Assembly (NCBI RefSeq): GCF_004118375.1
Contig: NZ_SDHX01000001.1
Coordinates: forward strand, 310,001 to 374,000
DNA: 64,000 nt
Direction: 5' to 3'
Source: Oleiharenicola lentus
GTDB lineage: Bacteria; Verrucomicrobiota; Verrucomicrobiia; Opitutales; Opitutaceae
Position numbers and translations under genes: made by a program. Each line of letters starts with the position of its first letter. Within the stretch, counting starts at the first letter, position 1. Below are positions 7,977 to 16,329 of this stretch, piece by piece. The notes under the pieces were generated by a model. The model saw nothing but the letters and a program-made list of their open reading frames with translations. It was not told the DNA's origin and did no database searches.

Positions 7977-9065
7977 CTATTTGGCCGGCGCCTCTGAAGG
8001 CAGCTCGGGCACGTTCGCCAGATCACGGTCGAGCGCGGCGCCGTCGAAGGGAATCACGATGACCTTGTTGCCGTGACGGTCGCCGCCCTTCTCCTCGTTC
8101 TTCGGGACGTCGAGCACCGCGAGGGTGACGGCGACGACGTGGCCGTTCTCGATGACAACGCCGGGGCGCTCGAGCTTGTCCCAGCGGTTCACGGTGCCGT
8201 CGGTGTAGCGCACGAAATCCACGCGCGGATCGTAGGCGAGGCCGCGCAGCGTCCAGCCGGTGATGCCGTCCTTGGACGTCAGGTGAAAGGCCTTCCGCTG
8301 GCTCCAGCTGTTGACGACGATATGGTAGCGGCCGCCGCTGAACCAGATGCAGGGATCCTCGAGGTCGCGCTGTTCGAGGCCCGCGATCTTCGGATAAACG
8401 CTCGGCCCCTGGGCGTGGTAGGGACCGAGGATGCCGGTTTTGCTGAGGAAGATCTGGCCGGAGCGCGGCACGATCATGAAGTCGCCGTCGGGCCGCACCA
8501 TGATGCTGTAGTTCGAGGCGCGCTTGCGCACGTCGCCGTGCGTGACGATGCCGCCGAGGTGCGTCCAGGGTCCGTCGGGTGAATCGGAGACGAACACATC
8601 GCCTTGGCGCGTCTCGCTGACGACGACCGCGTAACGTCCGTCGGGCAGGCGCAGCGCGGTGACGTTGTGGCCCTTGCCGCCCTGGTTGTCGGGCCACATC
8701 GGGCCGCGGTCCACGTAGGGCCCGAGCAGGTGATCGCTGAGCGAGCTCACGCCGATCGAATCCTTCCAACCGTCGTGGCCGCGGGCCTCGTCCCAGCGCG
8801 AGGCGTAGAGGCGGTATTTGCCGTCGTCGCCGCGGAGGATCTGGCCGTCCCAGTAACAATACTTGTTGGTCACATCCTCCAGGCCGTTGTGCACGTCGCG
8901 GGGCAGCGCGCCCGGAGCGCCCCAGGTTTCCGCCGTGAGCGGACCGCGGGCGGGAATGGGACGGAAGTAGTCGATGAACGATTTGGCCGGCGCGGCGGGC
9001 CCAGTCGTGTCGGCGTAGAGCGCGACGCCGAGCGTCGCGCCGAGGAGCACACGGATGATTTTCAT
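7977..9065 (-). CDS. Exported beta-propeller glycosidase-like protein
   Basis: A 362-residue protein with a short signal peptide (MKIIRVLLGATLGVALYA). The body has the repeated blade pattern of GH43/GH32-like five-bladed propellers: YCYWDGQILRGDDGKYRLYAS, GHNVTALRLPDGRYAVVVS and LEDPCIWFSGGRYHIVV. I cannot assign a named family. The catalytic acids are probably among the Asp/Glu in DGQILRGDDG and LEDPCIW (inference). Its ATG at 9065 overlaps the stop of the GH29 gene (ATGA), so it is coupled to that enzyme and probably acts on the same oligosaccharides. The open frame extends further upstream, but that part is a shadow of the GH29 gene. Confidence 0.72.
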   Translation of the reverse strand: MKIIRVLLGATLGVALYADTTGPAAPAKSFIDYFRPIPARGPLTAETWGAPGALPRDVHNGLEDVTNKYCYWDGQILRGDDGKYRLYASRWDEARGHDGWKDSIGVSSLSDHLLGPYVDRGPMWPDNQGGKGHNVTALRLPDGRYAVVVSETRQGDVFVSDSPDGPWTHLGGIVTHGDVRKRASNYSIMVRPDGDFMIVPRSGQIFLSKTGILGPYHAQGPSVYPKIAGLEQRDLEDPCIWFSGGRYHIVVNSWSQRKAFHLTSKDGITGWTLRGLAYDPRVDFVRYTDGTVNRWDKLERPGVVIENGHVVAVTLAVLDVPKNEEKGGDRHGNKVIVIPFDGAALDRDLANVPELPSEAPAK

Positions 9066-10747
9066 CGGAGCGAAACCTTGAACACCACGGGGCCGGCCGG
9101 GCCGGCGGGCGCGCCGGCGTCGAGCTTGAGGGCGGCGGCGGTTTGCGTCCACTTCACCGGCGCGGCGGAACCGAGGAGTTCCACGCTGGCGATGGCGCGG
9201 TCGAGGTGGCCGGCAGCGGTGCCGAGCGCGGCGACGGCCAGCGGCGCGGTGGGGCGGACGAGGCCGATGATGTAGAGCGTGCGACCGTCCTTGGACTGCG
9301 TGAAGCGCAGATCGTCGGCGGTGTAGGGTTTGCCCTTGCCCTCGTTGAAACCCTGGGCGCTGAGGGCGGCGCCGGCGGAGGCCGGGCCCTCGCCGAAGAT
9401 TTTCCACGGGCGCGTGGCGAAGATGGCCTCGCGGTTCACGTCCATCCACGTGGCGATGCCTTCGACCACGGCGAGACTGGCGTCGTCGGGCGTGCCGTCG
9501 CCGCGGAGCGGGATGTTGAGCAGGAGGTTGCCGTTCTTGCTGACGATGTCGGCCAGCATCTGGAGGACGGTGGCGGCACTCTTGTAGCGGTTTTCGTCGG
9601 CGATTTTCTTTTCGTAGTGCCAGCTGCCGATGCAGGTGCAGGTCTGCCAGGGGAGCGGCTGGATGTCATTGGGTGCGCCGCGCTCAACGTCCCACACGAG
9701 GGCGCGCTTCTGGTCGGCGGTGAGCACCTTGCCGAAGATGACGTTGTCGGCCCTGCCGCCGTTTCGCGCAGCGCCCTGGTTGTAATAATGCGCGGCGATC
9801 TTCAGGCCGGCGTCGCTCACGGGCCAGAGGGGTAGGGCGGTATCGTCGAAGTAAAGCAGGTCGGGCCTGAACGTGTTGATGAGATCCATCGTGCGGTGGT
9901 AGAACCGCTCACTGTAAGCTTGGTCGGGCGGGCTAACGCCGTTGCCCCAGTCCCAGCGTTCGTGGATCTTGAGCGGCTCCGCGAAGCCCTCGGCCGGCGC
10001 ATGGCGTTGCTCGTAGAGATCCTGCGGATCGAGGCCCTCCCACCACTGGCCCTTGCCGTCGGCGGCAGTGAGCCTGCCGTCGTAGGGCACGCCGGCGAGC
10101 GGGCCTTCCTTGTCCGCGCCCTGCGCGGGTTCATACCAGCTCCAGGCATGGGCGGCGTGGACGCTGACGCCGAACTTCAGGCCGTTGGCGCGCGCCGCCC
10201 GGGCCCAGCCGGCGATGAGATCTTTTTTCGGGCCGACGCGGACCGAATTCCACGGCTGGTATTTCGAGTCCCAGAGGTCGAGGTTGTCATTATGATTGGC
10301 GAGGGCGAAAAAATACTGGGCGCCCGCGCGCTTGTAGAGGGCGACGAGCTTGTCGGGATTCCAGTTCTCGGCCTTCCAGCGGTGGATGACGTCCTTGAAG
10401 CCGGCCTGCGAGGGGTGACCGTAGGTCTCGCGGTGAAAGGCCGTGACGTTGGGCCCCCACGCCGGGCCATTTTCGAAATACAGGTGGCGTGCATACCAGT
10501 CGCCCATGCCGGGTTCGCACTGGGGACCCCAGTGGGCCCAGATGCCAAACTTCGCGTCGCGAAACCATTCTGGCGCCTCGTAGCCGCGCAGCGATTCCCA
10601 GGTCGGCGCAAACGGGCCGGCGGCGACGGGCTCGCGTGCGGTGCTGACAATAACGGATGGCGTGGCGTTGCTCGGGATCGAGGCAAGGCCGGGGAGGGCG
10701 GATGCGACAAAGGACAGCGCCAGCAGTGTGGCAGCACGGGTATTCAT
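9062..10747 (-). CDS. Alpha-L-fucosidase-like glycoside hydrolase, GH29 (exported)
   Basis: A 561-residue GH29-type protein with signal peptide MNTRAATLLALSFVASALPGLAS. The family start WFRDAKFGIWAHWGP is clear, and the nucleophile Asp is expected in PDLLYFDDT, where many family members have PDxxWFDG. The usual K-H-H-D-G-F motif is N-H-N-D-N-L here, so one conserved substrate-binding His is Asn and specificity may be altered. A C-terminal beta-sandwich follows the barrel. It probably removes terminal L-fucose or a related sugar from pectic side chains, which fits the fucose catabolic genes at 43142-48364 (inference). Confidence 0.88.
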   Translation of the reverse strand: MNTRAATLLALSFVASALPGLASIPSNATPSVIVSTAREPVAAGPFAPTWESLRGYEAPEWFRDAKFGIWAHWGPQCEPGMGDWYARHLYFENGPAWGPNVTAFHRETYGHPSQAGFKDVIHRWKAENWNPDKLVALYKRAGAQYFFALANHNDNLDLWDSKYQPWNSVRVGPKKDLIAGWARAARANGLKFGVSVHAAHAWSWYEPAQGADKEGPLAGVPYDGRLTAADGKGQWWEGLDPQDLYEQRHAPAEGFAEPLKIHERWDWGNGVSPPDQAYSERFYHRTMDLINTFRPDLLYFDDTALPLWPVSDAGLKIAAHYYNQGAARNGGRADNVIFGKVLTADQKRALVWDVERGAPNDIQPLPWQTCTCIGSWHYEKKIADENRYKSAATVLQMLADIVSKNGNLLLNIPLRGDGTPDDASLAVVEGIATWMDVNREAIFATRPWKIFGEGPASAGAALSAQGFNEGKGKPYTADDLRFTQSKDGRTLYIIGLVRPTAPLAVAALGTAAGHLDRAIASVELLGSAAPVKWTQTAAALKLDAGAPAGPAGPVVFKVSLR

Positions 10748-10892
10748 GGGCGGTTGGGGGTTACCGACTACGCAAGGGGCTGGGGCCCACCCTGTAGATT
10801 CCGGGCGGCTGCGCCACTCCCGTCACATGGAGATAGCGGGCCCAATAATGGATAAGATGGGCGGAGGGTGATAGGGCAGTCTTAACCAAGAT

Positions 10893-10976
10893 GTAGCCGC
10901 GCTTGAGTCCCGCGTCTGCGGGACGAAAGCGTGGTCAGTGGACAACCACGTTGTCGCTACGCTCCAACGCGGCTAC
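10893..10976. repeat. Family B inverted repeat, copy 2
   Basis: An 84-bp element running GTAGCCGCGCTTGAGTCCCG ... CTCCAACGCGGCTAC. Its reverse complement matches the other family B copies nearly end to end. It lies upstream of the GH29 gene start and beyond the end of the next gene. Confidence 0.9.
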
Positions 10977-10994
10977 AGTTCAAATTGGTTCCGG

Positions 10995-12014
10995 CTACCG
11001 CGGCGCCCTCAGCATCACATGCGTTGGCGTGTTGCGGTCGCAGGAGAGCACGCCGTCCTTTTCGACGAGTTCGACGACCTGGATGGAGCTGCGGCGGAGA
11101 TCGAGCGATTCCTTGTCCTCGGGCCGGATCGTGCCGGCGCGGCCGGGGTGGGTGAAATAGAACACATAGGCGCGGTCGCCGCTGACCACGACGCCGGGGT
11201 GGCCGCCGTTCACGCCGTCGTCGGCGCCGGTGCCGGGCACGCCGAGCAGGTCGCCGCTTTGAGCGGTCCAGGTTTCGAGATCGGTGGAGCGATAAACGCC
11301 GAGGCCCTTCCACAGGTCCACGAGCATCCAATACGCGCCGCGCCAGCGAAAGACGTAGGGGCCTTCGCCCGGACGTTCGCCGACGCCGGTGCACTTGCCC
11401 TTGTCGGTCCACGTGAAGAGGTCGGGGCTGTCGGCGTAGTAGATGGATTTCCGGTCGCGCTCGTTGTTATACCACAGGCGCCAGCCACCGCCGGGCAGGG
11501 CGTGGACGCCGGCGTCGATCACGCGGTCGGACGCGAGCGTGAGGGCGGACTCGTATTTCCACTTCCGTAGGCCGGTGCTCGTGAGGTGGACGATGCGGCG
11601 CGGGTGCTGCCAGTTCTCGAACACTCCTGGCACAACGGTGAGGAACATGTGGTGCTTGCCATCCGGCGCAGTGATAACGTCCGGCGCCCAGTGCGTGGGC
11701 TCGGCGCCGCCGATCTCGGGCGGCAGCTCGATGTCGGCGGTGCCGAGGTAGGTCCACTTCGCACCGTCGGCCGACTCGGCGATGCCGATCTTGCAGCCGT
11801 GAACCCAGGCCACGCCGGAGAGGCCGGGCTGGTTGGCGCGGCGGTTGGTGTAGAACATCCACCAGCGTTCCGCCTTGGGATTCCAAATCACGACCGGATC
11901 GGCCGCGCCGTCGTAAACCGGATCGCGGAAGAGCGGCTTGGGGGCGACGGAATCCGCATGTAACCACGAAAAACACGAAAAACACGAAAGCAGAACCAGC
12001 ACCCGCAGCGTCAT
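10995..12014 (-). CDS. Exported GH43-like beta-propeller glycosidase
   Basis: A 339-residue five-bladed-propeller protein. The pattern YDGAADPVVIWNPKAERWWMF near the N-terminus, THWAPDVITAPDGKHHMFLT and GEGPYVFRWRGAYWML is that of GH43/GH117-like glycosidases, with likely catalytic residues in GAADP, WAPD and GEGP. The substrate is probably an arabinose- or galactose-type terminal sugar of pectin (inference). The ATG at 12014 lies inside a family C repeat, and the h-region of the signal peptide (VLLSCFSCFSWLHA) is encoded by a family H repeat arm. Without these repeats the gene would lack an export signal, so the start could also be an upstream or rare codon. Confidence 0.75.
   Translation of the reverse strand: MTLRVLVLLSCFSCFSWLHADSVAPKPLFRDPVYDGAADPVVIWNPKAERWWMFYTNRRANQPGLSGVAWVHGCKIGIAESADGAKWTYLGTADIELPPEIGGAEPTHWAPDVITAPDGKHHMFLTVVPGVFENWQHPRRIVHLTSTGLRKWKYESALTLASDRVIDAGVHALPGGGWRLWYNNERDRKSIYYADSPDLFTWTDKGKCTGVGERPGEGPYVFRWRGAYWMLVDLWKGLGVYRSTDLETWTAQSGDLLGVPGTGADDGVNGGHPGVVVSGDRAYVFYFTHPGRAGTIRPEDKESLDLRRSSIQVVELVEKDGVLSCDRNTPTHVMLRAPR
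11961..11990. repeat. Family H repeat arm inside a signal-peptide coding region
   Basis: TAACCACGAAAAACACGAAA plus a further AACACGAAAG. On the minus strand it encodes LSCFSCFSWL of the GH43-like enzyme. A related arm pair surrounds the repeat at 34539. Confidence 0.75.
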
Positions 12015-12103
12015 CCTGAGCCCAGCGAAGGATCCAAGGGAATCTTCGCAAACGAAATCATCCCCGTCGCTCCGGTTGCATCCTTTGCGCGGCTCAGGAT
12101 GAC
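12010..12103. repeat. Family C inverted repeat, copy 1
   Basis: Arms GTCATCCTGAGC...GCGAAGGATCCA and TGCATCCTTTGCGC..GGCTCAGGATGAC. The left end contains the start codon of the GH43-like gene. This is one of seven copies in the window. Confidence 0.88.
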
Positions 12104-12201
12104 AGACCAGGGGGATGGAATCAGAACAACGGGGTAGGGGCATGGGTGGAGATTAGCCGGCGGGCGCGCAGTGGCAAACGGCGGGTTGCCTTACAGTCAG
12201 G

Positions 12202-12253
12202 TGGAGGGCCGGCCTCCGCGCCGGCCGCGGTCGGTGCGGAGACCGACCCTCCA
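12202..12253. repeat. Hairpin element, first of three in a row
   Basis: Arms TGGAGGG and CCCTCCA enclose two inner hairpins, a layout like family A. It lies in the 331-bp gap between the GH43-like gene and the GH51 gene, which I see as non-coding. Confidence 0.75.
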
Positions 12254-12259
12254 GAGCAG

Positions 12260-12285
12260 ACCGGCCCGCAGAGTCGCGGGCCGGT
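12260..12285. repeat. Perfect 10-bp-stem hairpin
   Basis: ACCGGCCCGC / GCGGGCCGGT with a six-base loop. No U-run follows in the GH51 direction, so it is not a classical terminator, though it could stall or protect transcript ends. Confidence 0.7.
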
Positions 12286-12291
12286 TCAAAA

Positions 12292-12320
12292 GCAGGGGCG
12301 CGCATGAGGCGCGCCCCTGC
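12292..12320. repeat. Perfect 12-bp-stem hairpin downstream of GH51
   Basis: GCAGGGGCGCGC / GCGCGCCCCTGC with a five-base loop, about 25 bases past the GH51 stop. It is a plausible 3-prime-end structure for the GH51 transcript. Confidence 0.7.
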
Positions 12321-12345
12321 GGGAGAGACGGAGGTCAAAGGACGC

Positions 12346-13896
12346 TCACAGCTCCAGCACGACCACCGACTTGGCGGGGAGGGTGACGGTGAGCTGGCCG
12401 CCGGCGAGCTTCGCGCCGGTGAAGGCGACGGGCTTGACGGTCTCGGGCGCCTCGAAGGTGTTGCGCGCATCCATCGCGTCGGCGGTAAGAATGCGGCCGC
12501 TCACGGCGCCCGGCTTCACGCCCTCGAGCGTCGTGCTGACGGTGACGGCGTCGCTCGGGTGCAGGTTCACCAGCGAGAGATGGATCTTGCCGGCGGCGTT
12601 GCGTGAGGCGGAGGCGCTGACGACCGGGAGCTTCTCGGCGCCGAAGACGTAGTCGGGCGTCTTGAGGTCAAGCTTCAGGCTGGTGGCGCCCTGGTGGACC
12701 TTGAACATCTCGAAGACGTGGTAGGTCGGCGTGAGGATCATCTTCTCCTTGTCGGTGAGGATGACGGCCTGGAGCACGTTGATCATCTGCGCGATGTTGG
12801 CCATGGTCACACGGTCGGCGTGCTTCTGGAAGATGTGCAGGTTGAGGCCGGCGACGACGGCGTCGCGGATGGTGTTTTGCTGGCGGAGGAAGCCGGGGTT
12901 GGTGCCGGGCTCGACGTCATACCAGGTGCCCCATTCATCCACGACGAGGCCGACCTTCTTCTGCGGGTCGTATTTGTCCATGATCGCGCTGTGCTTGGTG
13001 ACGAGCGTCTCCATGATCAGGGTGTTGCGCATGGTGGTGAACCACTGGGTCTCGGGGAAACCGTAGGCCGCTCCCTTCGGGCCGCTCCAGCTGCCGCTGG
13101 GCAGCGTGTAGTGGTGGAGCGAGAGGCCGTTCATGTGGCGCGCGGCGCTGGCCATGAGTTCCTCGGTCCAGGCGTAGTTGTCGCCGTTGGGCCCGCAGGC
13201 GATGCGCTGGATGCGATACTCGCGGTCGTAGTTTTTGATGAACGTGTTGAAGTGCTTGTAAACGTCCGCGTAATACTCGGGGCGCATGTTGCCGCCGCAG
13301 CCCCAGGTCTCGTTGCCGACGCCGATGTATTTCACGCGCCAGGGCTTGTCGCGGCCGTTCGCGCGGCGCAGGTCGGCCATGGGTGACTTGGCGTCGCTGG
13401 TCATGTATTCGACCCACTGCTGGGTCTCCTGCACGGTGCCGCTGCCGACGTTGACGGACACGAAGGCCTCGCAGCCGAGCATCTCGACCAGATCGAGGAA
13501 CTCATGCGTGCCGAAATGGTTGTTCTCCACGACGCCACCCCAGTGGGAGTTGTAGATCGCAGGGCGCTTTTCGCGCGGACCGATGCCGTCCTTCCAATGG
13601 TATTCGTCGGCGAAGCAGCCGCCCGGCCAGCGGAGGACGGGGATCTGGAGGTTCTTGAGCGCGGCGACGACGTCGTTGCGGATGCCGCGGGTGTTGGGGA
13701 TGGACGAGTCGGGGCCGACCCAGAGGCCTTCGTAGATGCAGTGGCCGAGGTGCTCGGCGAAATGGCCGTAGATCTCGCGGCTGATGACGGCGCCGGGCTG
13801 GTCGGCGCGGAGAGTGAGGGTGGCGGACTGGTCGGCGCGCAGCATCGGGGCTGCCACGAGGGCTAACACGCCCAGCAGAGGGAGCAATCGTTTCAT
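12346..13896 (-). CDS. Alpha-L-arabinofuranosidase, GH51 (exported)
   Basis: A 516-residue GH51 enzyme that removes terminal arabinofuranose from arabinan and arabinogalactan side chains. Signal peptide [21 protein letters not shown]. The barrel motifs [11 protein letters not shown] and [13 protein letters not shown] are intact. The acid/base is Glu196 in GVGNETWG and the nucleophile is Glu321 in [11 protein letters not shown]-terminal beta-sandwich ([13 protein letters not shown]) completes the family layout. Many bacterial GH51 enzymes are cytoplasmic, so the signal peptide is worth noting. The start at 13896 is preceded by CTAACCCC rather than a Shine-Dalgarno. Confidence 0.94.
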   Translation of the reverse strand: MKRLLPLLGVLALVAAPMLRADQSATLTLRADQPGAVISREIYGHFAEHLGHCIYEGLWVGPDSSIPNTRGIRNDVVAALKNLQIPVLRWPGGCFADEYHWKDGIGPREKRPAIYNSHWGGVVENNHFGTHEFLDLVEMLGCEAFVSVNVGSGTVQETQQWVEYMTSDAKSPMADLRRANGRDKPWRVKYIGVGNETWGCGGNMRPEYYADVYKHFNTFIKNYDREYRIQRIACGPNGDNYAWTEELMASAARHMNGLSLHHYTLPSGSWSGPKGAAYGFPETQWFTTMRNTLIMETLVTKHSAIMDKYDPQKKVGLVVDEWGTWYDVEPGTNPGFLRQQNTIRDAVVAGLNLHIFQKHADRVTMANIAQMINVLQAVILTDKEKMILTPTYHVFEMFKVHQGATSLKLDLKTPDYVFGAEKLPVVSASASRNAAGKIHLSLVNLHPSDAVTVSTTLEGVKPGAVSGRILTADAMDARNTFEAPETVKPVAFTGAKLAGGQLTVTLPAKSVVVLEL

Positions 13897-14038
13897 GGGG
13901 TTAGGGGATAGGGGAACTTGGAGGTTTGGTGACCGGCGAACCACCGCAACGGGCCGGGGCCTTGACCGTCATGTGCCGGACAATCCGAAGCGACTGAATT
14001 TTGACGGGCCGGAGGTTGACTGACCCAATGGGGAGGCG

Positions 14039-14093
14039 CACACGAAGGAGCAAAGTAGCAAAGCCGGTCTTGGCTGCTTAGCTCCTTTGTGTG
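14039..14093. repeat. Family G inverted repeat, copy 1
   Basis: CACACGAAGGAGCAAAGTAG paired with GCTTAGCTCCTTTGTGTGA. Its right end supplies a GTG that extends the GH42 frame by seven codons, but the ATG at 14112 is the better start. Other copies are at 22734, 36111 and 41990. Confidence 0.85.
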
Positions 14094-14111
14094 AAATACC
14101 CGGCTCCCCCC

Positions 14112-16115
14112 ATGAACAAACTCCTCCACGGCACCTGTTACTACCCCGAGCTCTGGCCCGAGTCCGAGATTCCCCGCGACATCGCGGAAATGAAGAAACT
14201 CGGCCTGAACATGGTGCGCATCGGCGAGTTCACCTGGTCGAAGATGGAGCCCGACGAGGGCCGGGTGTCGGTGGACTTCTTCGTGCGTGTGCTCGACCAG
14301 CTGCACGCGGCGGGGATCGGCGTCGTCTATTGCACGCCCACGCCCACGCCGCCGGTGTGGCTGACGCACGGTCACCCCGACCGTTGCTTCGTGGACGCCG
14401 AGGGCCGCGTGATGAGTCACGGCGCGCGCCAGCACGCCAGCTACGAGCACCCCGTGGTGCGCGCGGCCTGCCTGCGCATCGTCGAGACCCTGGCGTCGGC
14501 CGTCGGCCGCCACCCGGCGATCATCGCCTGGCAGATCGACAATGAGTTCAAGTGCCACGTCGGTGAGGACTTCAACCCCCACGCCGTCGCCCACTGGCAC
14601 CGCTGGCTCGAGGCGCGGTTCGGCACGATTGAGAAGTTGAACGACGCCTGGGGCACCGAGATCTGGAGCGAACGCTACCAGCGCTTCGACCAGGTGCCCG
14701 CGCCAGTGCGCACGCCCTTCCTGCACAACGCCTCGCTCAGCACCGCCTACCGGATGTTCTGCCGCGAGAGCATCGCGGAGTTCATGGACGCGCAGTGCGC
14801 GGTCATCCGCCGCCACTCGGACAAGCCGATCACGCACAACACGGTGACGTTCTTCTCGGTCAACCAGGAGCGGCTGTTCGCCAACCTCGATTTCGCCTCC
14901 TTCGACGACTACCCGCCGCGCGACAACTGGCCGGCCATCGTCTTCGACAACGACCTCTGCCGCCCCGCCAAGCCCGGCCGCGCCCACTGGTTCATGGAGA
15001 CGAGCGTCGCGCACAACGGCTGGTTTGGGAACCACGAGGTCACGCATCCGCCGGGCTTCCTCGCGGCCGAGGCGGTCGTGTCCTTCGGGCTCGGCGCGCA
15101 GGCGATCAACTACTGGCTCTGGCGCCAGCAGCGCACCGGCTGCGAGCTGCCACACAGCGCGATTCTCAGCACCTGGTTCAAGCCCTCCGTCGGCTACACC
15201 GCCGTCGAGGCTGTCGAGGCCGCGCGTCGGCAGCTCGAGCCGCTCATGCTCGCGAGCAAGCCCGCGGTCGCCGAGGCCGCCGTCACCTGGTCCGATCTCG
15301 GTCGCGCCATGCTCCAGACCGAGCCGCTCGGCGGACGCCCCGGCTACGAGGTGGATTTCAACAAGGTCGTCGCCCAATGGCACGGTCTGCTCCTCGAGGC
15401 CGGCATCCACCGCGACGTCCGCTTCGAGGGCGCGGCGCTCGACGGCCTCAAGCTGCTCATCACGCCCGTGATGCCGTTTGTGTCGCCGGACTTCCTGAAG
15501 AAAGTGGAAAAATTCGTCCGCGCCGGCGGCGTGTGGATCTGCGCGCCGACCACTGGCACGCGCGGCGCCGAGCACACCGTGCCGACCGACGCTGGTCTCG
15601 GGCTCGTGGACGCCTTCGCGGGCGTCGAGACCGTGTTTTCGTTTCCCATCACCGGCACCGGCTCGACCGGCAAGGCCTTCGGCCTCACCGCACCCGTGGC
15701 CGGCTGGTGTTCCGCGCTGCGGCCCGCCACCTCCGACACGCGGGTGCTCGGCACGCTCAAGAGCGAGCAGGCCCCGGGTCTGGCCTTCCTCACCGAGCGT
15801 CGGATCGGCCAGGGCGCGGTCGTCGTCCTCGGCGCGCTGCCCGACGGGAAGACCGGCGCAAAGCTGCTGGCGAAGCTCGTCGCCCACTACGCGAAGCAGG
15901 CCGGTGTCACCCTCCGCTTTGACGCCACGCCCGGCACTGTCGTGTGCCCGCGCGCAACCGCCGACGGCGAAACGCTCTGGGTCGTGGTGAACCTGAACGG
16001 CAAGGGCGGCCGCGTCCGCGTGCCGAAGGGCGCGACCGACGCCCTCACCGGCAAGAAGCTCCCCGCCGGCCCCCTCAAGCTCGCCCGCTACGGCTGGCGG
16101 GTGGTGTGGATTTGA
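14112..16115 (+). CDS. Beta-galactosidase, GH42
   Basis: A 667-residue GH42 beta-galactosidase. HGTCYYPELWPESEIPRDIAEM opens the barrel, the acid/base is Glu145 in WQIDNEF and the nucleophile is Glu296 in FMETSV. The trimerisation/Rossmann-like domain and a small C-terminal sandwich follow, giving the usual family length. There is no signal peptide, so it likely finishes galacto-oligosaccharides from the GH53 galactanase inside the cell. It is divergent from the GH51 operon and lies just before the rhamnose regulator. The start is preceded by CTCCCCCC and has no Shine-Dalgarno. Confidence 0.95.
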   Translation: MNKLLHGTCYYPELWPESEIPRDIAEMKKLGLNMVRIGEFTWSKMEPDEGRVSVDFFVRVLDQLHAAGIGVVYCTPTPTPPVWLTHGHPDRCFVDAEGRVMSHGARQHASYEHPVVRAACLRIVETLASAVGRHPAIIAWQIDNEFKCHVGEDFNPHAVAHWHRWLEARFGTIEKLNDAWGTEIWSERYQRFDQVPAPVRTPFLHNASLSTAYRMFCRESIAEFMDAQCAVIRRHSDKPITHNTVTFFSVNQERLFANLDFASFDDYPPRDNWPAIVFDNDLCRPAKPGRAHWFMETSVAHNGWFGNHEVTHPPGFLAAEAVVSFGLGAQAINYWLWRQQRTGCELPHSAILSTWFKPSVGYTAVEAVEAARRQLEPLMLASKPAVAEAAVTWSDLGRAMLQTEPLGGRPGYEVDFNKVVAQWHGLLLEAGIHRDVRFEGAALDGLKLLITPVMPFVSPDFLKKVEKFVRAGGVWICAPTTGTRGAEHTVPTDAGLGLVDAFAGVETVFSFPITGTGSTGKAFGLTAPVAGWCSALRPATSDTRVLGTLKSEQAPGLAFLTERRIGQGAVVVLGALPDGKTGAKLLAKLVAHYAKQAGVTLRFDATPGTVVCPRATADGETLWVVVNLNGKGGRVRVPKGATDALTGKKLPAGPLKLARYGWRVVWI

Positions 16116-16151
16116 GGAAGGACCCACCTCGCGGCGGGCCGCTTGTCCTCT

Positions 16152-16211
16152 TGTAGGGTCGGCGCTTGCGCCGACCTCACGCACGAGGACGCCGCAAGCA
16201 GCGACCCTACA
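16152..16211. repeat. Family A inverted repeat, copy 3
   Basis: TGTAGGGTCGGCGCTTGCGC ... GCGACCCTACA, between the GH42 gene and the DeoR regulator. Confidence 0.88.
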
Positions 16212-16252
16212 TCCGGAAGCTGGGGCCGCGTTCACAGGCCTGTTTCGCCCCC

Positions 16253-16305
16253 TTCGGACGCTCCGAAATGTCCGAAAAGTTATATGATTGACTTCGCTCA
16301 TATAA
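16253..16305 (+). promoter_or_regulatory. Candidate operator region of the rhamnose DeoR-type regulator
   Basis: Two inverted repeats lie 25-80 bases before the regulator start. The first is TTCGGA at 16253, TCCGAA at 16262 and a further TCCGAA at 16271. The second is a perfect 8-bp pair, TTATATGA at 16280 and TCATATAA at 16298, spaced by ten bases that contain TTGAC. The AT-rich block stands out from the GC-rich surroundings. It is probably a promoter with autoregulatory binding sites (inference). Confidence 0.55.
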
Positions 16306-16329
16306 AATGAGCCCCTGCGCGTCCGCCCC

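Noticed and set aside
9066-9449. Upstream extension of the propeller gene at 7977-9065
   Set aside because: The extra residues are arginine-rich shadows of the GH29 gene. The ATG at 9065 begins a signal peptide and forms an ATGA overlap.
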